The position numbers were made by a program, and so were the translations under genes. A stretch of 26,653 bases of DNA from positions 1 to 26,653 of the forward strand of contig JAEZSL010000405.1 in the NCBI GenBank assembly GCA_023443925.1. Reading direction: 5' to 3'. The first letter of the stretch is position 1. The number at the start of each line of letters is the position of its first letter. Below, one piece after another: positions 1-7,251 of this stretch. The notes beneath the pieces were generated by a model. It searched no databases, was not told where the DNA came from, and saw only the letters and a list, made by a program, of their open reading frames with translations. The stretch is from Bacillota bacterium. GTDB lineage: Bacteria; Bacillota_A; Clostridia; Lachnospirales; Lachnospiraceae.

Positions 1-98
1 TTTTTTCTTAACATTCATAAAAATGAATTTCATATAGATATTTTATATTTGTAAAGCACGTATAACAAACGTACATACAGGTGCAGATAGGAGTCAGA

Positions 99-464
99 AT
101 GAATGAAATACGTCTACATGAAGGTGAATTGAATATAATGGAGTTATTATGGTCAAATAAGGTTTTGGCCGCAAAAGATATCTCTAAGATTATAAAAGAA
201 TACATCGGTTGGGAAAAAAATACTACATATACTGTAATTAAGCGTCTCATTGAAAAAGGTGCAATCAAAAGAGAGGAACCTGGATTCTTATGTAAGGCAT
301 TAATTTCAAAGCGTACCGTTCAGAATACTGAGACAAAAGCTCTGTTAAATAAGTTTTATAATGGCTCGTTAAATACCTTTTTATCCGAATATCTGAAGTA
401 TCAAAAGCTTACACAAGGTGAGCTTTTAGAGTTAGAGCGAATTGTAAGTGAACAGAAATTATAA
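99..464 (+). CDS. BlaI/MecI/CopY-family transcriptional repressor
   Basis: A 121-residue winged-helix regulator. The N-terminal half has the family pattern: 'GELNIMELLW', a helix-turn-helix ('AKDISKIIKEYIGWEKNTTY') and 'VIKRLIEKGAIKRE' as recognition helix and wing. The C-terminal half is the helical dimerisation region. BlaI and MecI repress beta-lactamase genes and are cleaved by a BlaR1/MecR1 sensor protease. No such partner lies downstream, so the target is unknown. The ATG at 99 is preferred over a GTG at 81 because AGGAG at 89-93 sits just upstream. No CopY-type CxC metal motif is visible. The family call is firm; the regulated gene is not known from the window. Confidence 0.85.
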   Translation: MNEIRLHEGELNIMELLWSNKVLAAKDISKIIKEYIGWEKNTTYTVIKRLIEKGAIKREEPGFLCKALISKRTVQNTETKALLNKFYNGSLNTFLSEYLKYQKLTQGELLELERIVSEQKL

Positions 465-484
465 TTACCATACACTTTTCCTTT

Positions 485-497
485 GTGACTTAGTCAC
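485..497. promoter_or_regulatory. Short perfect inverted repeat, possible operator
   Basis: GTGACT-T-AGTCAC lies 20 bases after the regulator stop codon, in the 474-base gap before gapN. It could be an operator or chance. TATAAT-like hexamers follow at 551-556 and 707-712, but neither has a good -35 at proper spacing. Besides these, the gap holds only the repeats listed separately. Confidence 0.3.
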
Positions 498-633
498 TTA
501 CAAAACGGACTTCTGCGAATAAGATAGGTATATCTATTAGGATACACTGTTATAATATAATGGAAGAAGAATATGGAGTAGAACAGGCTTAAAAGTTTCA
601 AATACGATTCTAATGAAATGTGATATCTAAATA

Positions 634-678
634 ACACTTCATAACAAGACACTTTATAAGTAAACGCTTCATAGGAAA
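634..678. repeat. Degenerate 15-bp tandem repeat, 3 units
   Basis: Units at 634-648 (ACACTTCATAACAAG), 649-663 (ACACTTTATAAGTAA) and 664-678 (ACGCTTCATAGGAAA) share the core AC(A/G)CTT(C/T)ATA. It lies between the regulator and gapN. No function can be assigned. Confidence 0.55.
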
Positions 679-757
679 AATGATTCTTAAGAAGCAGACT
701 GTTCAATATAATGTAAGTGATACGGAGATTATGCGGAGAGACAATGTCATGACAATC

Positions 758-905
758 CTATGAAATTGTCATAACTCTATGGAATTATTATAGACTATGA
801 AATTGTCATAACTCTATGGAATTATTATAAACTATGTAATTGTCATAACTCTATGTAATTGTTATAGACTATGTAATAGTTATAACCCTATGCAATTGTT
901 ATACT
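758..905. repeat. 37-bp tandem repeat, 4 units (each 19 + 18 bp)
   Basis: Eight subunits each begin CTATG, at 758, 777, 795, 814, 832, 851, 869 and 888. Lengths alternate strictly 19 and 18, so the real period is 37 bp, giving 148 bp in all. The common core is CTATGnAATTGT(C/T)ATAAC. Odd subunits mostly end ATAACT and even ones ATAGA or similar. The array ends 33 bases before the gapN start, so it is probably in or next to the gapN promoter or leader. There is no unique sequence between units, so it is not CRISPR. Confidence 0.9.
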
Positions 906-938
906 CCGCTGAAAGCACAATGAAAGGAGATATATATC

Positions 939-2369
939 ATGAGTGTTAACATATACGATAACAAAACAGAAAACCGGAATGAAAAACAATTGATTCAGAT
1001 AACATCGCCAATTGATAATTCCCTGATCGGAGAGGTGCCTGCTTTAACCAAACCGGAAGTTAATGAAGCTATCCAGTCAGCCAAGGAAGCATTTGTAACC
1101 TGGAGAAATGTTCCGTTAAATGAAAGGGCTGAAATACTTTATAAAGCCGCTAATTTATTAGTGGAACATATTGATCAACTTACGGAGCTATTAATAAGGG
1201 AAGTTGGAAAAGACAGAAAAAGTGCAGGTTCAGAAATAACCAGAACAGCAGATTTTATTAGGTTTACGGCAGATACGGCAAAGAGCATCCACGGTGAAAG
1301 CATCCAGGGAGATACTTTTTCCGGTTTCAATAAAGAAAAATTTGCGGTTGTAACCAGAGAACCGGTTGGGGTTGTACTTGCTATTTCTCCTTTTAACTAT
1401 CCTATAAATCTTGCGACCTCCAAAATTGCTCCGGCACTTGTTGCCGGTAATACGGTTATCTTTAAGCCGGCTACTACCGGAAGCCTGTGCGGTACTGAAC
1501 TGGTTAAAATATTCCATGCTGCGGGTCTGCCGGAAGGCGTACTAAATATTATAACCGGCAGGGGAAGTGAAATCGGAGATTATGTTGTTACCCATCCCGA
1601 TATTAACTTTATTAATTTCACCGGAAGTACTGAGGTGGGCATCGGTATATCGGAAAAGGCACATATGGTTCCTCTTCTTATGGAACTTGGCGGAAAAGAT
1701 GCAGCCATCGTTTTAAAGGATGCGGATCTGGCTTTCGCAGCCAGAAATATCATTGCCGGAGCATTTTCCTATTCCGGACAGCGCTGCACCGCAGTTAAGA
1801 GAATTCTGGTTTTAAATGAAGTTGCGGATATGCTGATAGCACATTTGAAAGAAGAAATACAAAAATTAAAAGTTGGAAACCCTATGGAAAATCAGGTCGA
1901 TGTCGTACCCTTAATTAACACGAAAGCCGCGGATTATGTATGGGATCTGATTGAAGATGCCAAAGCAAAAGGCGCCCAGTTAATATATGGCGGTACGAGA
2001 GAAGGAAACCTGATTTATCCTACCCTTTTTGATTATGTTACAACGGATATGAGAGTTGCCTGGGAAGAACCTTTCGGGCCGGTTTTACCGATTCTTAGGG
2101 TGAAAAGTGTTGATGAAGCGGTTGATCTGGCAAATCAGTCAGAGTATGGGTTGCAAAGCTCCGTCTTTACAGAAAACCTTAGTGATGCTTTTCATGTAGC
2201 CAGCCGGCTTGAAGTCGGGACAGTTCAGGTTAATAATAAAACGGAAAGAGGACCGGATCATTTTCCTTTCCTGGGAGTTAAAAAATCTGGTATTGGTACT
2301 CAGGGAATCCGTTATTCCATCGAGGCCATGACCAGGGTAAAAGCAACAGTTATTAATTTAAGCCATTAA
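939..2369 (+). CDS. gapN: NADP-dependent non-phosphorylating glyceraldehyde-3-phosphate dehydrogenase
   Basis: A 476-residue aldehyde dehydrogenase that oxidises glyceraldehyde 3-phosphate straight to 3-phosphoglycerate and makes NADPH, bypassing GAPDH and phosphoglycerate kinase. The sequence is GapN-like: the catalytic cysteine lies in 'SGQRCTAVKR' (C283), the general base in 'MELGGKDAAIVL' (E249), the cofactor loop in 'FTGSTEVG', and 'KPATTGSLCG' earlier. These positions are one residue off the classic streptococcal GapN numbering (C284/E250, from memory). Length is normal. AAAGGAG lies 8 bases before the ATG. A 37-bp tandem repeat is directly upstream and an intrinsic terminator follows the stop. 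In clostridia this enzyme commonly supplies NADPH; next to the glycerol-3-phosphate genes it would act on triose phosphates made from glycerol. Confidence 0.93.
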   Translation: MSVNIYDNKTENRNEKQLIQITSPIDNSLIGEVPALTKPEVNEAIQSAKEAFVTWRNVPLNERAEILYKAANLLVEHIDQLTELLIREVGKDRKSAGSEITRTADFIRFTADTAKSIHGESIQGDTFSGFNKEKFAVVTREPVGVVLAISPFNYPINLATSKIAPALVAGNTVIFKPATTGSLCGTELVKIFHAAGLPEGVLNIITGRGSEIGDYVVTHPDINFINFTGSTEVGIGISEKAHMVPLLMELGGKDAAIVLKDADLAFAARNIIAGAFSYSGQRCTAVKRILVLNEVADMLIAHLKEEIQKLKVGNPMENQVDVVPLINTKAADYVWDLIEDAKAKGAQLIYGGTREGNLIYPTLFDYVTTDMRVAWEEPFGPVLPILRVKSVDEAVDLANQSEYGLQSSVFTENLSDAFHVASRLEVGTVQVNNKTERGPDHFPFLGVKKSGIGTQGIRYSIEAMTRVKATVINLSH

Positions 2370-2384
2370 TTTAATATAAATGCG

Positions 2385-2409
2385 AAAGGGCTGCCGGTAC
2401 AGCCCTTTT
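2385..2409 (+). terminator. Intrinsic terminator after gapN
   Basis: A 9-bp stem, AAAGGGCTG (2385-2393) with CAGCCCTTT (2400-2408), and a 6-base loop CCGGTA. The U tract is short (TTTTGCTT), so some read-through into glpP, which starts 25 bases further on, is likely. Confidence 0.7.
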
Positions 2410-2432
2410 GCTTGTGGGAGGAAGTCTGGTAT

Positions 2433-2999
2433 ATGAACAGAAAATTTATGGAGTTAATGGAGGGAAGCCCCATTATTGCGGCTGTGAAAGACTACGGCGG
2501 GCTTACCAGGTGTCTGGAATCGGAAAGCAGGATAGTATTTGTACTTTTTGGTGATATATTAAGTATTGCCGGCATAGTTAATACCATAAAAGAAAGCGGA
2601 CGGATTGCTATTATACATATTGATTTGATAAGCGGCTTAAGTTCAAAGGAAATCGCCATTGACTTTATTAAAAATAATACTCTGGCAGACGGAATTATAT
2701 CAACAAAACAGGCAATGATCAAGCATGCCAGAGAACTGGGATTATTTACTGTTTTCCGTTTTTTTGTAATTGATTCCATGGCTTTTGACAATATTAAAAA
2801 GCAAAGTGATTCTGTTAAACCGGATTTTATCGAAATTCTCCCCGGTGTTATCCCAAAAGTAATCCGTAAAATTACCGGTTTAACTAATGTTCCGGTCATA
2901 GCCGGGGGTCTGATTTCCGATAAGGAAGATGTAATGGCAGCCTTATCAGCCGGTGCGATTTCCATATCCTCCACTAATACGGAGGTATGGTTTATGTAA
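2433..2999 (+). CDS. glpP: Glycerol-3-phosphate responsive antiterminator GlpP
   Basis: A 188-residue TIM-barrel-like RNA-binding regulator. In Bacillus subtilis GlpP with glycerol 3-phosphate binds leader mRNA of glp genes and prevents termination. Family features are 'SPIIAAVKD' at the start, 'FVLFGDILSI', 'IIHIDLISGLS', 'DGIISTKQAMIKHARELG', 'EILPGVIPKVI', and the phosphate-binding end 'PVIAGGLIS...ALSAGAISISSTNTEVW'. The ATG at 2433 is chosen because GGGAGGAA precedes it by a normal distance; an in-frame TTG at 2412 has no ribosome site. It is followed by the promoter and terminator hairpin of the likely target operon (3139-3253). Length matches the family. Confidence 0.93.
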   Translation: MNRKFMELMEGSPIIAAVKDYGGLTRCLESESRIVFVLFGDILSIAGIVNTIKESGRIAIIHIDLISGLSSKEIAIDFIKNNTLADGIISTKQAMIKHARELGLFTVFRFFVIDSMAFDNIKKQSDSVKPDFIEILPGVIPKVIRKITGLTNVPVIAGGLISDKEDVMAALSAGAISISSTNTEVWFM

Positions 3000-3030
3000 C
3001 CTGCATCAAAGTAAAAGTTGCTTACAGAGT

Positions 3031-3069
3031 AACCTGACAGAATAACCTGACAGAATTACCTGACAGACA
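3031..3069. repeat. 13-bp tandem repeat, 3 units
   Basis: Two identical units, AACCTGACAGAAT at 3031-3043 and 3044-3056, are followed by TACCTGACAGACA at 3057-3069. They lie in the gap between glpP and the next promoter. No role is evident. Confidence 0.8.
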
Positions 3070-3138
3070 AATAAAAGTACTGGTGTTATTAAATATAAGC
3101 ATAAGGTAGTCCTTTAATCAGCAGTCTCTAAAAAATGA

Positions 3139-3167
3139 TTGTAATTAATTCAAATATATGGTAAGAT
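3139..3167 (+). promoter_or_regulatory. Probable sigma-A promoter of the glp-like operon
   Basis: TTGTAA at 3139-3144, 17-base spacer, TAAGAT at 3162-3167. Transcription would start near 3174 and read into the terminator-type hairpin at 3206-3253, giving a leader of about 115 bases before the first gene. Confidence 0.65.
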
Positions 3168-3205
3168 AAAATCAACTTAATAATATGTTGCATGAGAATT
3201 GGAGT

Positions 3206-3253
3206 CAAGCAAATATAGCATCTTTAAAGGATGTTGTTTGCTTGCTTTTTTTT
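3206..3253 (+). terminator. Leader terminator, probable GlpP antitermination target
   Basis: An 8-bp stem, CAAGCAAA (3206-3213) with TTTGCTTG (3237-3244), continues through weaker pairs into an inner stem CATC/GATG (3219-3222 / 3230-3233) and is followed by eight T (3246-3253). It is downstream of a promoter and 36 bases before the start of the glycerol-3-phosphate dehydrogenase-like gene, and glpP is the gene just upstream. In B. subtilis GlpP acts on exactly this kind of leader inverted repeat with a T run. That this hairpin is the target here is inference from position and gene order. Confidence 0.75.
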
Positions 3254-3288
3254 ATGCCTTTTTATACTATCTGTAGGAGGGTGACGTA

Positions 3289-4761
3289 ATGGAGGATGTG
3301 ATTATCATTGGTGCAGGCGTAACCGGATGTGCTGTTGCAAGAGAATTATCCAGATATAATTTAAAGATTAAAGTATTGGAGAAATGCAGTGATGTTTGTG
3401 AAGGAACCTCGAAAGCTAACAGTGCCATCGTCCACGCCGGTTATGATGCAAAAGCGGGAAGCCTGAAAGCAAAACTGAATATAGAAGGAAACCGCATGAT
3501 GGAGAAACTGGCGGAAGAACTGGATTTTTCCTATCGAAGAAACGGGGCACTGGTACTGTGCTTTAGGGAAGATGAACGAAGTAATCTGGAATATTTACTG
3601 GAAAACGGTGTTAGAAATGGTGTAAGGGGCCTTAAAATACTTGAAAAAGAGGAACTAAAGGTTATGGAGCCTAATGTTTCAAAAGAAGCGGTTGCAGCTT
3701 TGTATGCGCCGGACAGCGGTATTGTTTGTCCTTTTAATCTAACCATTGCCCTGGCGGAAAATGCTTATACCAACGGCGTCGAATTCCGGTTTAATACGGA
3801 GGTTTTAGATATTAAAAAAGTGCAGGACAGGGACGGTGTTTATTACCATGCGGACACCAGTCAGGGGGGCGTTGATGCCGGTATTATTATTAATGCTGCC
3901 GGGGTTTACGCAGACCGGTTCCATAACATGGTAAGCAGCCGTAAATTACACATAATACCGCGGAAAGGGGAGTACTGTCTCCTGGATAAAACTGTGGGAA
4001 ATTATGTTGAGAAAACCCTCTTTCAGCTCCCTGGCCGATATGGTAAGGGGGTACTGGTTGCTCCAACTGTTCATGGGAATCTTATAATCGGTCCAACAGC
4101 TTCTGATATTTCAGATAAGGAAGGAACCAATACAACGGCACCGGCTTTGTCGGAGCTTATAATAAAGGCAGCTCAGAGTGTGGAAACACTACCGTTAAAT
4201 AAAGTTATTACCTCTTTTGCCGGCTTACGCGCACATGAAGAAAATGATGACTTCGTTATCGGAGAAGCAGAAGATGCCCCCGGTTTTATTGATATAGCAG
4301 GTATCGAATCGCCCGGGCTGACTTCTGCTCCGGCCATCGGCAGGCTTGTTACCGATCTGGTACTTAATATAAAAGCGGCTGACCTAAAACCAGATTTTAT
4401 AAATAACCGTGTAGGTGTTAAAAATCTAGCCTCTATATCTGCAAAAGAGCAGGAGGAGCTTATAAATAAAAATAAAGCTTATGCCAATGTTATATGCCGC
4501 TGTGAAATGGTGACGGAGGGAGAAATCCTTGATGCAATACACAGACCCCTGGGTGCAACTACTCTTGACGGCATTAAGAGAAGAACCCGTGCCGGCTCCG
4601 GCAGATGCCAGGCTGGTTTCTGCCTGCCAAGAACCATGGAAATCCTTGCCCGGGAATTAGAAACTAAGGTAACGGACATAACCAAATTTGGTGGTGATTC
4701 CAGGATTGTTCTATCAGAGAATGCAATTTCTGCTCAATCCGTTCATGAAACAGCACTCTGA
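3289..4761 (+). CDS. GlpA-like FAD-dependent glycerol-3-phosphate dehydrogenase with C-terminal BFD-like Fe-S domain
   Basis: 490 residues. The N-terminus has a Rossmann FAD site 'IIGAGVTGCAVARELS' (about residues 5-20) and 'KANSAIVHAGYDA', and the first 360 or so residues form a DAO-type oxidoreductase with a closing FAD segment 'GIESPGLTSAPAIG'. The C-terminus (about 400-450) has a BFD-like [2Fe-2S] set: C403-x-C405 and C440-x4-C445. This matches the anaerobic type of glycerol-3-phosphate dehydrogenase, which makes dihydroxyacetone phosphate and passes electrons to partner subunits. AGGAGGGTG precedes the ATG. It is first in the operon behind the GlpP-type terminator. The substrate is inferred from glpP; proteins of this layout are often annotated only as NAD(P)/FAD-dependent oxidoreductase. 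Confidence 0.85.
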   Translation: MEDVIIIGAGVTGCAVARELSRYNLKIKVLEKCSDVCEGTSKANSAIVHAGYDAKAGSLKAKLNIEGNRMMEKLAEELDFSYRRNGALVLCFREDERSNLEYLLENGVRNGVRGLKILEKEELKVMEPNVSKEAVAALYAPDSGIVCPFNLTIALAENAYTNGVEFRFNTEVLDIKKVQDRDGVYYHADTSQGGVDAGIIINAAGVYADRFHNMVSSRKLHIIPRKGEYCLLDKTVGNYVEKTLFQLPGRYGKGVLVAPTVHGNLIIGPTASDISDKEGTNTTAPALSELIIKAAQSVETLPLNKVITSFAGLRAHEENDDFVIGEAEDAPGFIDIAGIESPGLTSAPAIGRLVTDLVLNIKAADLKPDFINNRVGVKNLASISAKEQEELINKNKAYANVICRCEMVTEGEILDAIHRPLGATTLDGIKRRTRAGSGRCQAGFCLPRTMEILARELETKVTDITKFGGDSRIVLSENAISAQSVHETAL

Positions 4762-4870
4762 ATGTATGGCATATCATATAAGCATAGGGAAGAATAACTT
4801 CGATCTAACTTACCTTAAAAATTAAGAATCAAAAATCAAAAAGGTGATTAAAAATCGTATAATTATCTCA

Positions 4871-4885
4871 GCCTGATTATCAGGC
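4871..4885 (+). other. Small hairpin directly 5' of a ribosome-binding site
   Basis: GCCTGAT-T-ATCAGGC, a perfect inverted repeat that ends 5 bases before the GGGAGAGGA ribosome site of the next gene. It is one of several hairpins in this window placed just upstream of an SD. The 139-base gap it lies in shows nothing else. Confidence 0.55.
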
Positions 4886-4900
4886 AGACGGGAGAGGAAT

Positions 4901-6277
4901 ATGGGAAGCTATGATATTGTAATTATCGGCGGGGGGCCAGCCGGGCTTGCGGCGGCTGCCGCCGCAAAAGAAGAAGGCTGTGACCGGGTTTTAATACTGG
5001 AGAGGGAAAAAGAACTGGGCGGAATACTAAATCAGTGTATCCATAACGGTTTTGGTCTGCATACCTTTAAAGAAGAATTAACCGGTCCGGAATATGCGGA
5101 CCGCTATATCCGTAAAATAAAGGATTTAAATATAGAATATAAGCTGAGCACCATGGTCATTTCGATAGATTCTCATAAAAAAATAACAGCCATGAACCGG
5201 GAGGAAGGGTTATTTACTCTTCAGCCGAAAGCCATCATATTAGCCATGGGCTGCAGAGAGCGGCCGAGAGGGGCATTAAACATTCCCGGTTACCGACCTG
5301 CAGGTATTTTTTCAGCAGGTACCGCACAATATTTACTGAATGTCCGTGGAATCATGCCGGGTAAAGAAGTCATTATCTTAGGCTCCGGTGATATCGGACT
5401 TATTATGGCAAGAAGACTGACCCTGGAGGGTGCAAAGGTAAAGGCTGTAGCTGAATTAATGCCTTATTCCGGCGGTTTAAAAAGAAATATAGTCCAATGT
5501 CTGGACGATTATAATATACCGTTAAAATTAAGCCATACCGTTATCGATATTGACGGTAAAGAGCGTATAAAAGGAGTTACCCTGGCTCAAGTGGATGAAA
5601 CCTTAAAACCGGTGCCGGGTACGGAAGAATATATAAGCTGTGATACTCTGCTGTTATCCGTTGGACTGATACCGGAAAATGAACTCTCTACGGGTATGGG
5701 TGTTAATTTGGACCCGGTTACCTCTGGCCCGCTGGTAAATGATATGCTGGAAACAAATATTAACGGGGTATTTGCCTGCGGTAATGTACTTCATGTACAT
5801 GATCTGGTGGATTATGTTTCAATGGAAGCGGTACTGGCTGGCCGAAATGCAGTCAAATATGCTGTTGATTCAGAGATTGGCAGATCTCAGAATGAGATTT
5901 CTCAGGATGAGATTTCTCAGGAGGAGAGTTCTCGTAATAAGACTCCTTGGAATGGGATTTCTCAAGTCGAAAGTTCTCAGGAGGAGAGTTCCCAAAGTCA
6001 GAACTATATCCGTTTAAAACCACAGAAAGGGATCCGCTACACGGTGCCACAATTGATCGATCCGATTCGTATGGAAGAGTCGGTTACCGTTCGATTCCGG
6101 GTCGGCAATGTCTATAGGGATAAGCAGATTGGAGTATATTACGGAGATACCAAATTGTACAGCCGCAGGAAGAAGATACTGACCCCTGGGGAAATGGAAG
6201 AAGTTAAAATAACAAAACACCTGCTGGATTCCTGCCCGGCCGGGAAGGAAATCGTTATAACATTAGAGGAAGTGTAA
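4901..6277 (+). CDS. FAD/NAD(P)-dependent oxidoreductase, second subunit of the glp-like operon
   Basis: 458 residues of pyridine-nucleotide-disulfide oxidoreductase type. The FAD site is 'IIGGGPAGLAAAAAAKEEG' (about 7-25), the second dinucleotide site 'VIILGSGDIGLIMARRL', and the closing FAD motif 'INGVFACGNVLHVHDLVD'. 'NQCIHNGFGLHTFKEELTGPEYADRY' (from about 44) is typical of the oxidoreductase that accompanies GlpA-like and DUF1667 proteins. It probably accepts electrons from the preceding subunit and hands them to NAD(P) or another carrier. A 40-residue Ser/Gln/Glu-rich repeat (residues 329-368) lies between the nucleotide-binding core and the C-terminal domain; relatives, as I recall them, are nearer 415 residues. 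Strong SD GGGAGAGGA. The exact electron acceptor is unknown. Confidence 0.85.
   Translation: MGSYDIVIIGGGPAGLAAAAAAKEEGCDRVLILEREKELGGILNQCIHNGFGLHTFKEELTGPEYADRYIRKIKDLNIEYKLSTMVISIDSHKKITAMNREEGLFTLQPKAIILAMGCRERPRGALNIPGYRPAGIFSAGTAQYLLNVRGIMPGKEVIILGSGDIGLIMARRLTLEGAKVKAVAELMPYSGGLKRNIVQCLDDYNIPLKLSHTVIDIDGKERIKGVTLAQVDETLKPVPGTEEYISCDTLLLSVGLIPENELSTGMGVNLDPVTSGPLVNDMLETNINGVFACGNVLHVHDLVDYVSMEAVLAGRNAVKYAVDSEIGRSQNEISQDEISQEESSRNKTPWNGISQVESSQEESSQSQNYIRLKPQKGIRYTVPQLIDPIRMEESVTVRFRVGNVYRDKQIGVYYGDTKLYSRRKKILTPGEMEEVKITKHLLDSCPAGKEIVITLEEV
5885..6004 (+). repeat. In-frame 15-bp minisatellite, 8 units, inside the oxidoreductase gene
   Basis: Eight 15-bp units with consensus TCTCAGGAnGAGA(T/G)T are in frame and encode the pentapeptides SQNEI, SQDEI, SQEES, SRNKT, PWNGI, SQVES, SQEES and SQSQN (residues 329-368). 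Units 3 and 7 are identical, while units 4-6 have diverged. It adds a flexible, charged linker to an otherwise conserved enzyme. Confidence 0.9.
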
Positions 6278-6460
6278 CTCATAATATTATAATCTGAATT
6301 AAGAATGTACTAAATGTATTTTACATTTCACCTCTTATGAAGCAACTGCGCCAACAGCACCTCAGCATGCATTTCAAACCCTTAGTCCAGGCTGGTATAA
6401 AAAGTTGGTATGCAATAAGAAATTTCAGTTATTTTTGTTTCAATCTCATCAAGAGGATAG

Positions 6461-6527
6461 GTTGAAAAAACAAAAGAATGTTTTTCAACTACTGATTATC
6501 GAATATTTAATCGAAGATTAAATATTC
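6461..6527 (+). other. Two-hairpin leader element, copy A
   Basis: Hairpin 1 is GTTGAAAAAAC (6461-6471) with GTTTTTCAAC (6480-6489). Hairpin 2 is a perfect 12-bp stem, GAATATTTAATC (6501-6512) with GATTAAATATTC (6516-6527), with a 3-base loop. The ribosome site of the DUF1667 gene follows directly. Hairpin 1 is shared almost unchanged with the copies at 9063 and 15591. The rest of the 265-base gap (6278-6460) shows no gene. Confidence 0.7.
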
Positions 6528-6542
6528 AGGAAAGAGGATAAT

Positions 6543-6989
6543 ATGGAAGAAATGGTATTAAGAAAATATGATTTAACAGATAGAGAAATAAAAGAAGAAA
6601 AGTTAACAGGCAGTAATATAGAACAGCGGGATTTAATCTGCATCGGATGTCCTATGGGCTGTATGCTGCATGTGGAATTTGAGCAAGGGCGTATAGAAAG
6701 CATAAGCGGTAATCTTTGTAAGATAGGAGCCACATACGCGGCAAAGGAGGTTACCAGTCCGGCCCGTACTGTAACTTCTACCGTAAAAGTAATTAACGGG
6801 CAGTCTGTGCTGGTGCCGGTAAAGACTAGTATGGAGATACCAAAGGATAGAATAATGGATTGCATGGCTGCCATAAAATCCTGCAGGGTAACCGCTCCGG
6901 TGTACATTGGTGAGGTGATTTTAAAAAATGTGGCAGGAACCGATGCCAGTATCATCGCTACCGGAAATGTGGAATGCAGGCAGGGGTAA
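6543..6989 (+). CDS. DUF1667-family cysteine-rich protein, third subunit of the glp-like operon
   Basis: 148 residues. A cysteine cluster, C33-x2-C36-x3-C40 ('ICIGCPMGC') plus C59 ('GNLCKIG'), suggests an iron-sulphur site. The C-terminal part, 'VLVPVKTSMEIPKDRIMDCM' and 'RVTAPVYIGEVILKNVAGT', is characteristic of DUF1667. Members are regularly found after a GlpA-like dehydrogenase and an FAD oxidoreductase, the order seen here, so a role as electron-transfer subunit is inferred. The first 27 or so residues look like a poorly conserved extension, but GAGG just before 6543 supports this start. There is no clear terminator after it. Confidence 0.85.
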   Translation: MEEMVLRKYDLTDREIKEEKLTGSNIEQRDLICIGCPMGCMLHVEFEQGRIESISGNLCKIGATYAAKEVTSPARTVTSTVKVINGQSVLVPVKTSMEIPKDRIMDCMAAIKSCRVTAPVYIGEVILKNVAGTDASIIATGNVECRQG

Positions 6990-7038
6990 GGGTGTTAATA
7001 GCTAACGGAAATGCAGATAAGAGACTAAGGAAAAATAA

Positions 7039-7068
7039 TTTGTACTTTCATTTAAATTATAGTATAAT
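7039..7068 (+). promoter_or_regulatory. Probable promoter of the MFS exporter unit
   Basis: TTGTAC at 7039-7044, an 18-base spacer, then a consensus TATAAT at 7063-7068. Transcription would begin near 7075, leaving a leader of about 175 bases that contains a short peptide ORF and competing hairpins. Confidence 0.7.
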
Positions 7069-7128
7069 AACTTACCAGATATTGTGATAAATATCGTATG
7101 GAATATAAGAAGCAGGGGGAAACGAATC

Positions 7129-7170
7129 GTGAAAAGGTGTATTGCATTAGCTCCGTGCAAAGCCAAGTAG
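7129..7170 (+). CDS. Leader peptide of the MFS exporter (candidate)
   Basis: A GTG-start ORF encoding MKRCIALAPCKAK (13 residues), with an AGGGGGA ribosome site at 7113-7119, 9 bases before the start. The stop codon TAG (7168-7170) falls inside the 5' arm of a strong hairpin and between two alternative pairing regions. This is the layout of leader peptides that control macrolide and other drug-resistance genes by ribosome stalling. A longer ATG ORF (7099-7191) covers the same bases in another frame but has no ribosome site. Expression is not proven. Confidence 0.55.
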   Translation: MKRCIALAPCKAK

Positions 7171-7235
7171 GCAGAGATTGCATGGAGTAAAGAACTGCCT
7201 CATTTTGGCTTTGCATTTCAATATAAACTATTGAA
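7151..7235 (+). promoter_or_regulatory. Mutually exclusive RNA folds upstream of the MFS exporter (attenuator candidate)
   Basis: Fold A: 7151-7160 (CTCCGTGCAA) pairs over 10 bp, one G-U, with 7178-7187 (TTGCATGGAG). Fold B: 7156-7166 (TGCAAAGCCAA) pairs with 7205-7215 (TTGGCTTTGCA), and 7169-7174 (AGGCAG) with 7195-7200 (CTGCCT). The two share 7156-7160 and cannot coexist. A third hairpin, TTCAATA (7217-7223) with TATTGAA (7229-7235), ends right before the AGGAG ribosome site (7237-7241). No T run follows fold B, so translational rather than transcriptional control is more likely. GCTCC (7150-7154) could also pair with GGAGC (7238-7242) at the SD. Confidence 0.65.
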
Positions 7236-7251
7236 TAGGAGCAAAGTTAAA

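Noticed and set aside
1..98. BlaI-type operator upstream of the first regulator
   Set aside because: No good match to the TACA/TGTA dyad of BlaI/MecI operators is visible; only weak ACGTA-containing symmetry near 57-75.
758..905. Possible CRISPR array in the 37-bp repeats
   Set aside because: The units abut with no unique spacers, arms vary between units, and no cas gene is present. It is a plain tandem repeat.
2492..2974. 160-codon minus-strand ORF opposite glpP
   Set aside because: It is the mirror of a clear glpP coding frame, with no ribosome site and no recognisable domain.
6518..6955. 145-codon minus-strand ORF opposite the DUF1667 gene
   Set aside because: Shadow of a well-supported gene with conserved cysteines on the plus strand; its composition follows from that frame.
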